In this document: positions 55,139 through 64,000 of the stretch, piece after piece | Layout of the letters: every line of letters begins with the position of its first letter | How positions within the stretch are numbered: the first letter of the stretch is position 1 | DNA from: Morella rubra | Taxonomy: Eukaryota > Streptophyta > Magnoliopsida > Fagales > Myricaceae | Assembly: GCA_003952965.2 (NCBI GenBank) | Contig: CM025855.1 | Span: 16,285,768 to 16,349,767 of the forward strand | Length of the DNA stretch: 64,000 bases | Direction of reading: 5' to 3' | Translations under genes and position numbers: made by a program | Notes under the pieces: generated by a model | Told to the model about the DNA's origin: nothing | Database searches by the model: none | The model's input: the letters and a program-made list of their open reading frames with translations, nothing else

Positions 55139-56900
55139 TGTCATACCCCGAGCTTTTGTTTAACACAACATGCATTTGTCTATGAAATCGAGTTTGGGTT
55201 TAGTAGTGCATTAGAGGGTAATTAGTGCCTAAGTGAGATTAATTAGTACTTGATGCATTAAGTTAAAAACTTGATTAGGACATGATTAAGTGAGATTTGG
55301 AGTTCGCATGTAACTAGTTTTTGTTCAGAATGTTGAGGAGCTCGTATTGGATAAATTTAATTTTTTAAGCTAGCAGGACGGGTTTTCTCGAAAACCGAAC
55401 CACATGATTTTTATTCAACTAATATGTCGGGAGTTCATCCACGAGCTTATGGTTCAATTTTGGAGACATTTTATTTTTCAGAAGCTAGAAGGTCAATTTT
55501 TGGAATTATAGATAGAGATGAATTGTGAGTAGAAATGACTTGTGGATAGAGATGAAATTATGGATAGAGATGACTTGTGGATAGAGATGAACTTGTGGAT
55601 AGAGATAAAATTGTGGATAGAGAAGACTTGTGGATAAAGAAGAAAGGATAATCTTTTGAATAATTGTTGAAACTTAGAAAATCTCACCAATTTGAGTGAA
55701 ATTGTAGAGCTTTCACAGAGAGAGAAATCGAGTAGTGAAGAAAGGAAAGGTTAGAGGAAGCAAGAGGGAATTCGAGTAGAGAAGGAAGAATCAAAGAACA
55801 TAGGAGGAGTTCGGCTACACTAGAAGTAAAGTTTAGTTGGAATCTTTGATTTTGATTCAAAAGTAATTTTCAAGATGATTTGTGTGAATCTCTTGTATTT
55901 CTTATTCTAGCATCTCTTGATGTTGTTGTGCTCTTTCTACTCTTCCTATTATTCATGTTCTTCATAGTGTTCTTCGTGTTCTTGACGAAGAACAAGCTCG
56001 TCTTTTCAAAAAGTATCATTTTTAAGTTGTTTTTGAACTTTGATCCATTTTTTTTCAAAATTTTTCCAAAAAGATGTTTTTCAAAGCTTGGACATATTCT
56101 TTTGAATTCTTTCTTATGATTTCAAAACTCTTTATGTCAAAATAAAAGTTTATCACAAAAGTGTTGTTTTTTTCGTTCACAACACTTTCTTTTGAATAAT
56201 GTTTTATCATCTTTCTATGCTTTCTAAGGGAATGGTTAAAGTGTTGCATATCATGAATGAGATGTATGGGCGTTGACATAAGACAAGCTTACTTAATCTT
56301 GTATTTTGGAAAGGGATGTGGTTGAGGTTCAAGTGTGGTTAAGGTTCAAGTGTGGTTAAGGTATTGCATATCATGAATGATATATATGGCGTTGACAAGT
56401 GATATGCATACTTAACGTATACTGTGAAGACGGGATAGTATTGTGTACTTGAGGATGTGTTCACTTGTTGTAGCATTCTGGCCTCTCCGTCGTATGCAGA
56501 AAGATCATTTGTTAGGATATCTTACTCTGGGAGTGAGATCGTATTGTACTCTGGGAGTACTGTTGCAAAGATACGGAGGTTACTTGTAACCCGTCACTCT
56601 GACCCAGTGATTCACTCTGGGAGTGAGAGTAGTGGTGGTTGAAAAATAAAAAAGATCATATTTTTAGAATCAAGTCTTTTCATTTACTTTCTTCTTTTGT
56701 TTTGAGATTTTATTGATGGAACGGGTTTTCTTCAATATCTTTTTCGTGTTATCTATTGTCTGTCGAACCAATAGCTTTAGTGAGTCATATGGACTAAATT
56801 CTTTTAGCAGATGTTCAGAATGTAACTGGGAGAATTTACTTAGACTTTGACTCATGAGGTCTTGATACTAAGCTGGTATCATCGTTGAGAGCATCCTGAT
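55139..56900 (+). repeat. Long-LTR fragment, 5' part (Del/Tekay-like), cut by the gypsy element
   Basis: Starts TGTCATACCCCGAGC, like the 'tgtgacatccc' starts of long chromovirus LTRs. It includes near-identical phrases at 56233 and 56363 ('gcatatcatgaatga') and several 'actctgggagt' copies (56524-56632). A 'tagtgagtcatatgg' near 56775 resembles the conserved 'actgagtc' segment of such LTRs. The 3' end is not seen because another element starts at 56901. Confidence 0.5.
55505..55640. repeat. Minisatellite, unit 17-18 bp
   Basis: About seven imperfect copies of 'gatagagatgacttgtg' follow each other. Confidence 0.85.
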
Positions 56901-57682
56901 TGATAGAGATCAAGGCACCGTTTCGAAGGATTTCGTTCAAGTACCAATCGGGCCGATTATGAGAGCACGGGCAAAGAAGTTCAAGGATGTACTCAACGGA
57001 CGTATTCAAGAGTTATGGGCTCAAGCGAATTCGTGGAAGCCCATTGAACATGATCCATGTGGGCCACAAAGAATGGTCACCTTGATTCAAGTTCTAGAAG
57101 AATTCGGTCATGGCTAAGCTTCAAGTTGGAAAGAAATATTTTTGGGGCTCTTCTAGAAGGATCTCTATTCTAGGCGCCCAAATCCTTCCTTTTTATGGCT
57201 TGCACTTCTTTTGGACGTCCAGCACCTTTTTCCTTATTTAGTTCTTTATTTTAGGCGCCACACTTTTTGTTAGGCAAGCAAGGCATTATTTCCTTAATTG
57301 CTTTGTGTGTTTTTAGGCGTGTAGGCTTATTTCCTTATCTTATTTCGGGTTTAATTAGGTTTCCTTGTTAGGGTTATTTTCCTTGTAATGTTTAGCCTTT
57401 AAATAGGAGCCTTTGCTTTGTAATTCGGCATTGTTTAATCAAAATTGTGAGGATTTATTCTCTTTGGTTCTTTGAAGAACTACTCGAACTTATCGGGATT
57501 TCCCGTGGCGTTCAACTTGACTTATCAAACGGAATTTCCATCACCGTTTGTGGCGTCTTCCTTATACCGAGGTTCTTGTTTTCATAAACAACGGGTCGAG
57601 GTCTTCCATTCGAATCAGTCCTAGAACGATCTTGGTTCCCTTTCGTTGTTGGGTCTCGTTATTCTTGGCGAGGTTCACATCA
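56901..57682 (+). repeat. 5' LTR of the gypsy element
   Basis: Starts TGATAGAGATCAAGG, ends TTCACATCA, followed by 'tttggtatcagagc'. Its right half matches the LTRs of the derivative elements. Its left 216 bp contain an open frame (see 56902-57117) that they have mostly lost. A probable TATA region, 'gcctttaaataggagcc', lies at about 57395. Confidence 0.92.
56902..57117 (+). CDS. LTR-encoded C-terminal tail of the gypsy polyprotein
   Basis: The first 216 bp of the LTR are open for 71 codons, stop TAA at 57115-57117: VPIGPIMRARAKKFKDVLNG, then IQELWAQANSWKPIEHDPCG, and LIQVLEEFGHG. Its phase at the LTR boundary is exactly that of the integrase frame crossing into the 3' LTR at 63927 (AA-T/GAT in both). 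In the 3' copy this would therefore be the end of the pol protein. In the 5' LTR it has no start codon of its own at the boundary and is just the LTR duplicate. The basic 'RARAKKFK' stretch is typical of ends of plant gypsy polyproteins. Confidence 0.65.
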   Translation, partial: DRDQGTVSKDFVQVPIGPIMRARAKKFKDVLNGRIQELWAQANSWKPIEHDPCGPQRMVTLIQVLEEFGHG

Positions 57683-57684
57683 TT

Positions 57685-57696
57685 TGGTATCAGAGC
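57685..57696 (+). other. Gypsy primer-binding site (tRNA-Met type)
   Basis: TGGTATCAGAGC, two bases after the LTR end. Confidence 0.88.
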
Positions 57697-58465
57697 AGGT
57701 TTCTAGTTCAGGTTTGCCTATCCTTTAAATTTTTCGTTCCTTTGTTTCTTTTTTTTTAGCCGTTCACATCCTTTGCCTATCTTTCAAATTTCGTTTCTTT
57801 GTTTCCTTTTAAATTCGGTTCACATCACCTAACTCTTCTTAGCCGAAATTTCTTTACCCCTTTATTCCAACGTTGGTTATTCTAGTTCATGTCTAAATGT
57901 GTGTTCTTGTTTGATACATCCAAGCTATTTCGAGATCTTATGATGTTCTCAAAAGATAGTTGCTGATCATCAAAGGAAAAGAGAAAGAGACTCAAAAAAA
58001 AGAAGAAAGAAAGGAGTCCAAAAAAAAAAGAGTATAAAAGTCCGTCAAAAAAAATTTCGTTTGTTTCCATATATTGTGGTTCCTGTTAGTCCGAAAATCA
58101 CCTTACCCCAAGCAAGTATTTTTTTTCTATCGTGGAAAATTTATTGTGTTTCCAAAATTCCAATCAATCGTGTTCCTTATATTCTTGCTTTCCTGATATT
58201 CTTTATCTTCTTGCTTTACCTGAAATTCCTTGATGAGTTCTTGGTGAATTGTTGCTGGAAATTTTGAGTTGTTTGTTTAGTTTCAAAAGAACCGCAAGAG
58301 AATTACCGAGTGGAAAAAGGCAAGAGTGGTGAGAACATTAGAGGGTAAAAGCCGTGTATTTTTGAGTGAAACACGAGTGAAGAGTGATCCACATCCTTGA
58401 GTGTAAACACGTAAGGGAGAGAATTGTGAGGTCCTTTTTTTTTCTAACTTTTTTTTGCAGCAACC

Positions 58466-59575
58466 ATGTCTCACAACAGTGGTAAGAGCGTGTCCGACGA
58501 TGCTACGACACTAGCTGACCCGAAGGTGTTTATGGAGGCCATGGTGAGTGAGATGAAGTGTGATGAAGTTTGAAATGGAGCAAGTTCACGAACGGATAGA
58601 TCGGATGGAGAATTCACTTGGGAGCAACCACAAAACGGCCCCAATTTCCGTAGACGGGAAAGAGTTCCACGAGGGAGGCGAGGGTGAGGATGAAGAGCCT
58701 TATGGATCTGGTTTTGAGGAAGAAGAGGATCGGGATTCTATTGTTGGCTATAGGCGACATGGAGGGCAAGTTAGAGAAGCTAGGAATCGGGAAGATAACA
58801 ACTTGGGTGGTATTAAGATGAAGATTCCGTCCTTTCAAGGTAGATCTGATCCTGAAGCATATCTTGAGTGGGAGAAGAAGATGGAGTTCATGTTTGATTG
58901 TACAACTACTCCGAGATAAAGAAGGTAAAATTAGCCGTGATTGAATTTTCTGATATGCTATAACTTGGTGGGATCAGCTTGTGATAAATAGGAGGCGGAA
59001 TAGAGAACGACCGATAGACACATGGGAGGAGATGAAAGTAGTGATGAGAAAGCGGTTCGTTCCAAGCTACTACTACCGAGATTTGTACAAAAAGCTACAA
59101 GGTCTTCGACAAGGGAGCCGAAGCGTAGAAGATTACTATAAGGAGATGGAGATTGCCATGATCCGTGCAATGTTGAGGAGGATCGAGAGGCTACAATGGC
59201 TAGATTTCTACTTGGGTTAATAGGGAGATTCACGACAAGGTAGAGATGCAACATTATGTGGAGATGGAAGATATGGTGCATATGGCTATCAAAGTGGAGC
59301 AACAACTCAAGAGAGGAAGTGGGATACGTTCAGGCCATAGCTCCACTTCTTGGAAACCGAGTCATACCAAGCCATTGGACAAATCACAAATGTCCAAACC
59401 CGAGCCCAAGCCCGTGACCACCAGCCACGTTCCTCAAGGTAAAACCGAAGCTTCTACCTCTAGGAATCGTGATATTAAATGTTTTAAATGTCAGAACATA
59501 GCAAGTCAATGCCCGAATAGGCAAGTCATGGTATTACGAGACAATGGAGAAATTGTGACCGATAGTTGACACCGA
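58466..59575 (+). pseudogene. Gypsy gag, first copy
   Basis: The ATG at 58466 (MSHNSGKSVSDDATTLAD) is preceded by an acceptor-like 'ttttttttgcag'. A frameshift occurs near 58560. The next frame carries ERIDRMENSLGSN, an acidic EEEEDRDSIVGYRRHGG segment, and QGRSDPEAYLEWEKKMEFMF. Another carries [38 protein letters not shown] and [15 protein letters not shown] (retrotransposon gag core), then MQHYVEMEDMVHMAIKVEQQ, and a CFKCQ-type knuckle start. Several frameshifts and losses. It ends where the disordered segment begins. Confidence 0.8.
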
Positions 59576-59955
59576 CGATGCCACCATTGGAGGATAAGGA
59601 GGAATATTTAGCCCTGGCATTGATTGGTGGCTTTGAGCTTGTTGATGAAGTACAGAGGGTGCGACATATCTAATGTTAGGGCATAGGAGACCATGTTAGA
59701 ATTGCCTAAGAAGGCTTGGAAGCCTTGTGTGAAGAGATGCTAAGTGTTTATGGAGGCCATCCAAGTTCTTAGATCATGGAGAATTTGTGAGGGAAAGAGT
59801 TCCATGAGGATGATTATGGATCTGGTTTTGAGGAAGAAGAGGATCGGGATTGTAACATGGATTAGCTAGGAATTATTGGGTGGTATTAAGATGAAGATGA
59901 AGGTAGATCTGAAAGCATAGAGTGAGCACTTGAGATAAAGAAGGTAAAATTAGTG
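59576..59955 (+). repeat. Deletion-riddled copy of protease start and gag start
   Basis: Aligned by eye, 59576-59730 follows the protease-proximal text of 60600-60780 and 59735-59955 follows the gag text of 58525-58945. Both skip many short blocks while keeping the order: 'gtgtttatggaggccat', 'gggaaagagttcca', 'tatggatctggttttgag', 'gaggatcgggatt', 'gggtggtattaagatgaag'. No frame survives. This pattern is unlike ordinary retroelement decay. Confidence 0.75.
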
Positions 59956-60540
59956 ATTGAATTTTCTGACTATGCTATAACTTGGTGGGATCAGCTTGTG
60001 ATAAATAGGAGGCGGAATAGAGAACGACCGATAGACACATGGGAGGAGATGAAAGTAGTGATGAGAAAGCGGTTCGTTCCAAGCTACTACTACCGAGAGT
60101 ACAAAAAGCTACAAGGTCTTCGACAAGGGAGCCGAAGCGTAGAGATTACTATAAGGAGATGGAGATTGCTATGATCCGCGCTAATGTAGAGGAGGATCGA
60201 GAGGCTACAATGGCTAGATTTCTACTTGGGTTAAATAGGGAGATCCACGACAAGGTAGAGATGCAACATTATGTGGAGATGGAAGATATGGTGCATATGG
60301 CTATCAAAGTGGAGCAACAACTCAAGAGAGGGAGTGGGACACGTTCAGGCCATAGCTCCAGTTCTACTTCTTGGAAACCGAGTCATACCAAGCCATTGGA
60401 CAAATCACAAACGTCCAAACCCGAGCCCAAGCCCGTGACCACCAGCCACGTTCCTCAAGGTAAAACCGAAGCTTCTACCTCTAGGAATCGTGATATTAAA
60501 TGTTTTAAATGTCAGGGTGGGGACACATAGCAAGTCAATG
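59956..60540 (+). pseudogene. Gypsy gag, second copy (3' part)
   Basis: Repeats 58940-59550 at a distance of about 1,016 bp: [20 protein letters not shown], then the gag core and [20 protein letters not shown] with GLNREIHDKVEMQHYVEMED, a stretch better preserved here than in copy 1. It ends at RDIKCFKCQG, with a one-base shift in the zinc knuckle. Confidence 0.82.
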
Positions 60541-60592
60541 CCCAAATAAGCAAGTCATGGTGTTAAAGACAATGGAGAAATTGTGACCGATA

Positions 60593-61300
60593 GTGAAGAA
60601 TCCGACACCGACGAATGCCACCATTGGAGGATGTTTCAAGGAGGAATATTTAGCCCCTGATGCACTGACATTGGTGGCGAGGAGAGCATTGAGCTTGCAA
60701 GCAAAAGGAGTTGATGAAGTACAGCGGGAGAACATCTTTCACACAAGGTGCCACGTCAAAGACAAGGTATGTAGTGTGATTATTGATGGTGGTAGTTGTA
60801 CTAATGTTGCAAGCACAATTATGGTGGAAAAATTGGGATTGCATGTGTTGAAACACCCTAGGCCGTACAAGTTGCAATGGCTGAATGATAGTGGAGAGAT
60901 AAGGGTGAACAAGCAAGTGTTAGTTGCTTTTCGAATCGGTAAGTACGAAGATGAAGTGTTGTGTGATGTAGTACCGATGCAAGCGGGACACTTATTGCTA
61001 GGGCGTCCGTGGCAGTTCGATAGACATGTGAAGCATGATGGCTTTACAAACAAGTACTCTTTTGTACTTAATCAACGGCCAATCACTCTTGTACCATTGA
61101 CACCGCAGCAAGTATATGAGGATCAAGTGAGATTGCAAAAGGAGAGTGAGCAAAAGAAAGAGAGTGAGAAAAAGAAAAAGAGTGAAAATCAGAGAGAGAG
61201 TGAAAATCGAGAGAGGCCGACAAAAAAGAGAGAGAAAATCAAGGTTCGGCCATTGAGAGAAAATCAGAGAGAAAACAAAAGAATTTCTATGCAAAAGTGA
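60593..61300 (+). CDS. Gypsy aspartic protease and linker
   Basis: An open frame of 235 codons. Residues near 61-70 give CSVIIDGGSCTNVAST, the retropepsin active-site region (D-G-G-S in place of D-[ST]-G), with LLLGRPWQFDRHVKHDG near residue 134, the second conserved protease motif. A highly charged Lys/Glu/Arg-rich linker (from residue 178: QVYEDQVRLQKESEQKKESE) leads toward RT. The protease would process the polyprotein. There is no native start; the frame begins after a shift in gag. The same linker is retained in the gag-only derivatives. Confidence 0.82.
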   Translation: MKNPTPTNATIGGCFKEEYLAPDALTLVARRALSLQAKGVDEVQRENIFHTRCHVKDKVCSVIIDGGSCTNVASTIMVEKLGLHVLKHPRPYKLQWLNDSGEIRVNKQVLVAFRIGKYEDEVLCDVVPMQAGHLLLGRPWQFDRHVKHDGFTNKYSFVLNQRPITLVPLTPQQVYEDQVRLQKESEQKKESEKKKKSENQRESENRERPTKKREKIKVRPLRENQRENKRISMQK

Positions 61301-62287
61301 GTGAGATCAAGCGAGCGATGCTTTCAAATCAGCCGATGATTGTACTTTTGTACAAAGAGGCATTTTTAAACACTAACGAACTTGACCTTGCTTTGCCTAG
61401 TTCTATTGTTTCTCTTTTGCAGGAATATGAGGATGTCTTCCTCGGGGAAACACCATATGGGTTACCTCCAATCCGAGGGATTGAACATCAAATCGATTTT
61501 GTTCCCGGTGCAACAATTCCAAACCGACCAGCTTATAGGAGCAATCCCGAGGAGACAAAGGAGCTTCAACGGCAAGTAAGTGAGTTGTTGGAGAAAGGGC
61601 ACGTGAAGGAGAGCATGAGCCCATGTGCGGTCCGGTTTTACTTGTACCTAAGAAGGATGGGATGTGGAGAATGTGCGTTGATTGCCGAGCCATCAACAAC
61701 ATAACGGTAAAGTATCGTCATCCTATTCCTCGCTTAGATGATATGTTAGATGAGCTGCATGGTTCTTGCATATTTTCTAAATTGATTTAAAGAGTGGTTA
61801 TCATCAAATTAGGATAAAAGAAGGAGATGAGTGGAAAACCGCCTTTAAAACAAAATATGGTTTGTATGAATGGTTAGTTATGCCTTTTGGTTTGACTAAT
61901 GCTCCGAGCACTTTTATGAGACTTATGAACCATGTTTTGCGTGCATTTATAGGTAGATTCGTTGTTGTTTACTTTGATGATATACTCATTTATAGCAAAA
62001 ACGTGGACGATCATGTAGTACATTTGAAATCTGTTTTAGATGTGCTTAGGAAAGAAAAGTTGTTTGCTAATCTGAAGAAGTGTACTTTTTACACCGATAA
62101 GCTTGTATTTTTGGGATTTGTTGTTAGTTCCCAAGGTATACAGGTTGATGAAGAGAAGGTACGTGCAATCAAAGAGTGGCCGAGTCCCACGAGTGTAGGT
62201 AATGTTCGTAGTTTTCACGGACTTGCTAGCTTCTACCGGCGCTTCGTGAAGGACTTTAGTAGCATAGCCGCACACTTACCGAAGTGA
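61297..62287 (+). pseudogene. Gypsy reverse transcriptase, frameshifted
   Basis: The frame 61297-61704 holds LQEYEDVFLGETPYGLPPIR and GIEHQIDFVPGATIPNRPAY, the standard entry to gypsy RT. A frameshift near 61627 and another near 61785 disrupt the next segment. From 61862 the frame is restored: [20 protein letters not shown] and the catalytic [13 protein letters not shown] (YFDD), then [20 protein letters not shown] and [17 protein letters not shown]. The frame shifts again at about 62265. It would copy the element's RNA into cDNA, but this copy cannot. Confidence 0.88.
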
Positions 62288-62934
62288 TCAAGAAGAACGT
62301 TGGATTTCGATGGGGAGACGAGCAAGAGAAGGCGTTTCAATTACTTAAAGAGAAGCTGACCAATGCTCCTTTATTGTCTTTACCTAACTTTTCTAAAACG
62401 TTTGAAATTGAATGTGATGCTTCAGGTATTGGCATTGGCGCAGTTCTTATGCAAGAAGGACGACCACTTGCATATTTCAGCGAGAAATTAAGCGGGGCAG
62501 CCTTAAACTACCCAACTTATGATAAGGAGTTGTATGCATTGGTTCGTGCTTTAGAGACGTGGCAGCACTACCTATGGCCTAAGGAGTTCATGATTCACAC
62601 CGATCATGAGTCCTTGAAACACTTGAAGGGCCAACACAAGCTAAACAAAAGGCATGCGCGTTGGGTGGAGTTCATTGAGACGTTTCCATACGTCATTCGG
62701 TATAAGCAAGGTAAGGAGAATGTGGTAGCCGATGCCCTTTCTCGCAGGTATGCTTTACTCTCCACACTAGATGCAAAGTTGCTTGGTTTTGAGCATATTA
62801 AAAATTTATACTCTGATGACCACGAATTTGTGAGGAATATCGGGCTTGTGAGAAAATTGCATGTGGTAAGTTCTTTAGGCTTGATGGATTCTTATTTCGA
62901 GAGAATAAGTTATGCGTGCCTAATTGTTCATTGA
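62284..62934 (+). CDS. Gypsy RNase H domain
   Basis: Open frame with [40 protein letters not shown] (first catalytic Asp), [29 protein letters not shown] (catalytic Glu), [19 protein letters not shown] (third Asp), and [15 protein letters not shown]. This is the complete RNase H order for gypsy elements. It degrades the RNA of RNA:DNA hybrids. The frame ends at 62934 by a shift just before the integrase zinc finger. Confidence 0.87.
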   Translation: MIKKNVGFRWGDEQEKAFQLLKEKLTNAPLLSLPNFSKTFEIECDASGIGIGAVLMQEGRPLAYFSEKLSGAALNYPTYDKELYALVRALETWQHYLWPKEFMIHTDHESLKHLKGQHKLNKRHARWVEFIETFPYVIRYKQGKENVVADALSRRYALLSTLDAKLLGFEHIKNLYSDDHEFVRNIGLVRKLHVVSSLGLMDSYFERISYACLIVH

Positions 62935-63926
62935 GGGAGTTATTAGTGCAAGAATCACATGGTGGAGGGTTAATGGGACATTTTGGAGTTGCAAAACTTT
63001 AGCTATTTTGCAGGAACACTTCTATTGGCCTCACATGAAACGAGATGTTGAAAGAATTTGTGGTAGATGTGTCACATGTAGGCAAGCTAAATCCAAAGTG
63101 CAGCCCAACGGTTTGTATACTCCTTTACCCATTCCTAGTGAGCCTTGGATTGATATTTCAATGGATTTTGTGTTAGGATTGCCTAGGACTAAACGTGGAA
63201 GAGATTCAATTTTTGTGGTTGTGGATAGATTTTCTAAGATGGCACATTTTATTCCATGTCACAAAACGGATGACGCTTCGCATGTTGCTGATTTGTTCTT
63301 TAGAGAGATTGTGAGATTACATGGCATGCCTAGGACAATTGTTTCGGATAGAGATGCTAAGTTCTTGAGCTATTTTTGGAAGACTTTATGGTGTAAGCTA
63401 GGTACTAAGCTATTGTTTTCCACTACTTGTCATCCACAAACTGATGGTCAAACTGAAGTAGTCAATAGGACTTTGTCTACTTTATTGAGGGCGATCATTA
63501 GAAAGAATATCAAAACATGGGAAGAGTGTTTACCACATGTTGAGTTTGCTTATAATAGAGCTGTTCATTCTGCTACTAAATTTTCGCCATTTGAAATTGT
63601 GTATGGGTTTAATCCTTTAACTCCATTGGATTTATCTCCTTTGCCTTTGACTGAGCATGTTAATTTAGATGGCAAAAAGAAAGCTGATTTTGTTAAACAG
63701 ATTCATGAGAAAGCAAAACTCAACATTGAGCGACGAACGAAGCGTATGCAAAACATGCCAAAAGAGGGGATGGTCCTTTCCAAGTCCTCGAGCGCATCAA
63801 TGACAACGCTTACAAGCTAGATTTACCTAGTGAGTATCATGTAAGTGCCACTTTTAATGTTACTGATTTGAGTCCTTTTGATGTAGGTGAAGATTTGAGG
63901 GCAAATCCTTTTCAAGAGGAGGGGAA
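62924..63926 (+). pseudogene. Gypsy integrase
   Basis: Open to 63820: the HHCC zinc finger ([25 protein letters not shown]), the core with [20 protein letters not shown] (first Asp), [18 protein letters not shown] (second Asp), and [20 protein letters not shown] (Glu), followed by [20 protein letters not shown]. After a frameshift near 63770 the C-terminal part ([40 protein letters not shown]) reaches the 3' LTR. No chromodomain signature was seen. It would join cDNA to host DNA. Confidence 0.88.
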
Positions 63927-64000
63927 TGATGGAAATCAAGGAGCATTGTCGAAGGACCAATTCAAGTTCCCATTGGGCCGGTTACGAGGCACGAGCCAAG
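63927..64000 (+). repeat. 3' LTR of the gypsy element, first 74 bp
   Basis: TGATGGAAATCAAGG follows the polypurine tract and matches the start of the 5' LTR (TGATAGAGATCAAGG). The pol frame enters the LTR without a stop. Truncated by the window edge. Confidence 0.85.

Larger units (their letters stand above)
56901..64000 (+). mobile_element. Ty3/gypsy retrotransposon, 5' complete, running off the window
   Basis: 5' LTR 56901-57682, tRNA-Met primer-binding site 57685-57696, gag, protease, RT, RNase H and integrase in the gypsy order, polypurine tract at 63913-63926, and the first 74 bp of the 3' LTR. It is the full-length relative of the gag-only derivatives at 2108 and 16305: leader, gag, linker and LTR sequence are closely similar. 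Every gene has at least one frameshift or stop, so this copy is defective. No chromodomain was recognised. The upstream 5-mer is CTGAT; the right TSD is outside the window. Confidence 0.92.

Noticed and set aside
57400-57690. Possible host gene exon in 'ttctttggttctttgaagaac' text
   Set aside because: The same sequence recurs in all LTRs of the gypsy family in this window (for example 5265, 16945 and 19590).

Overview
This window is nuclear DNA from a flowering plant, most likely a eudicot. The evidence is one MIKC-type MADS-box gene with plant-style introns, a cytochrome P450 remnant, and a dense layering of plant transposon families (Ty1/copia, Ty3/gypsy, CACTA, MULE, hAT). Species cannot be told. 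Only one host gene looks intact. Most of the window is transposons, many inserted into one another, and several insertions can be dated relative to each other by exact target-site duplications (TSDs).

Left part (1-8.8 kb): the right end of a CACTA element, then a copia RNase H gene cut in two by a 3.4-kb non-autonomous gypsy derivative. That derivative has its two LTRs in INVERTED orientation, yet a perfect 5-bp TSD. Next come copia gag, leader and LTR fragments, the LTR carrying a 531-bp hAT miniature element.

Host gene 1 (8.8-22.8 kb): a B-sister (TT16/ABS/AGL32-type) MADS gene on the + strand, with six coding exons at 9296-9483, 11802-11868, 11967-12131, 12745-12786, 12868-12909 and 13304-13519. 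Intron 1 holds a 1,014-bp solo LTR. An 8.35-kb antisense copia element (13494-21846, TSD TATTC) landed two codons before the ancestral stop, so the reading frame now ends inside the LTR and the old stop and 3' flank lie 8.35 kb away. That copia carries a 3.5-kb gag-only gypsy derivative in its integrase region.

Middle (22.8-32.2 kb): remnants of DNA transposons, a copia LTR remnant, and a degenerate minus-strand Tat/Ogre-type gypsy (leader, gag, integrase) with a coiled-coil ORF antisense to it downstream of pol.

Host gene 2 (32.2-47.5 kb): a CYP89A-like P450 N-terminal fragment, now a pseudogene, split by a 14.56-kb CACTA element (32477-47040, TSD TGA). Inside the CACTA are a decayed TNP2-type transposase gene, an inverted duplication of that gene's N-terminal exon, a second degraded ORF of plant-transposon-protein type, a copia LTR remnant, and a 3.5-kb solo LTR with TSD CTAAG.

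Right part (47.5-64 kb): long-LTR fragments, a decayed MULE (PB1-like, MULE and SWIM domains, minus strand), and a 5'-complete Ty3/gypsy element (56901 to beyond the window). This is the autonomous-type relative of the two gag-only derivatives. Its pol frame runs on into the LTR. Its gag region carries a roughly 1-kb tandem duplication and a strangely deletion-riddled stretch.
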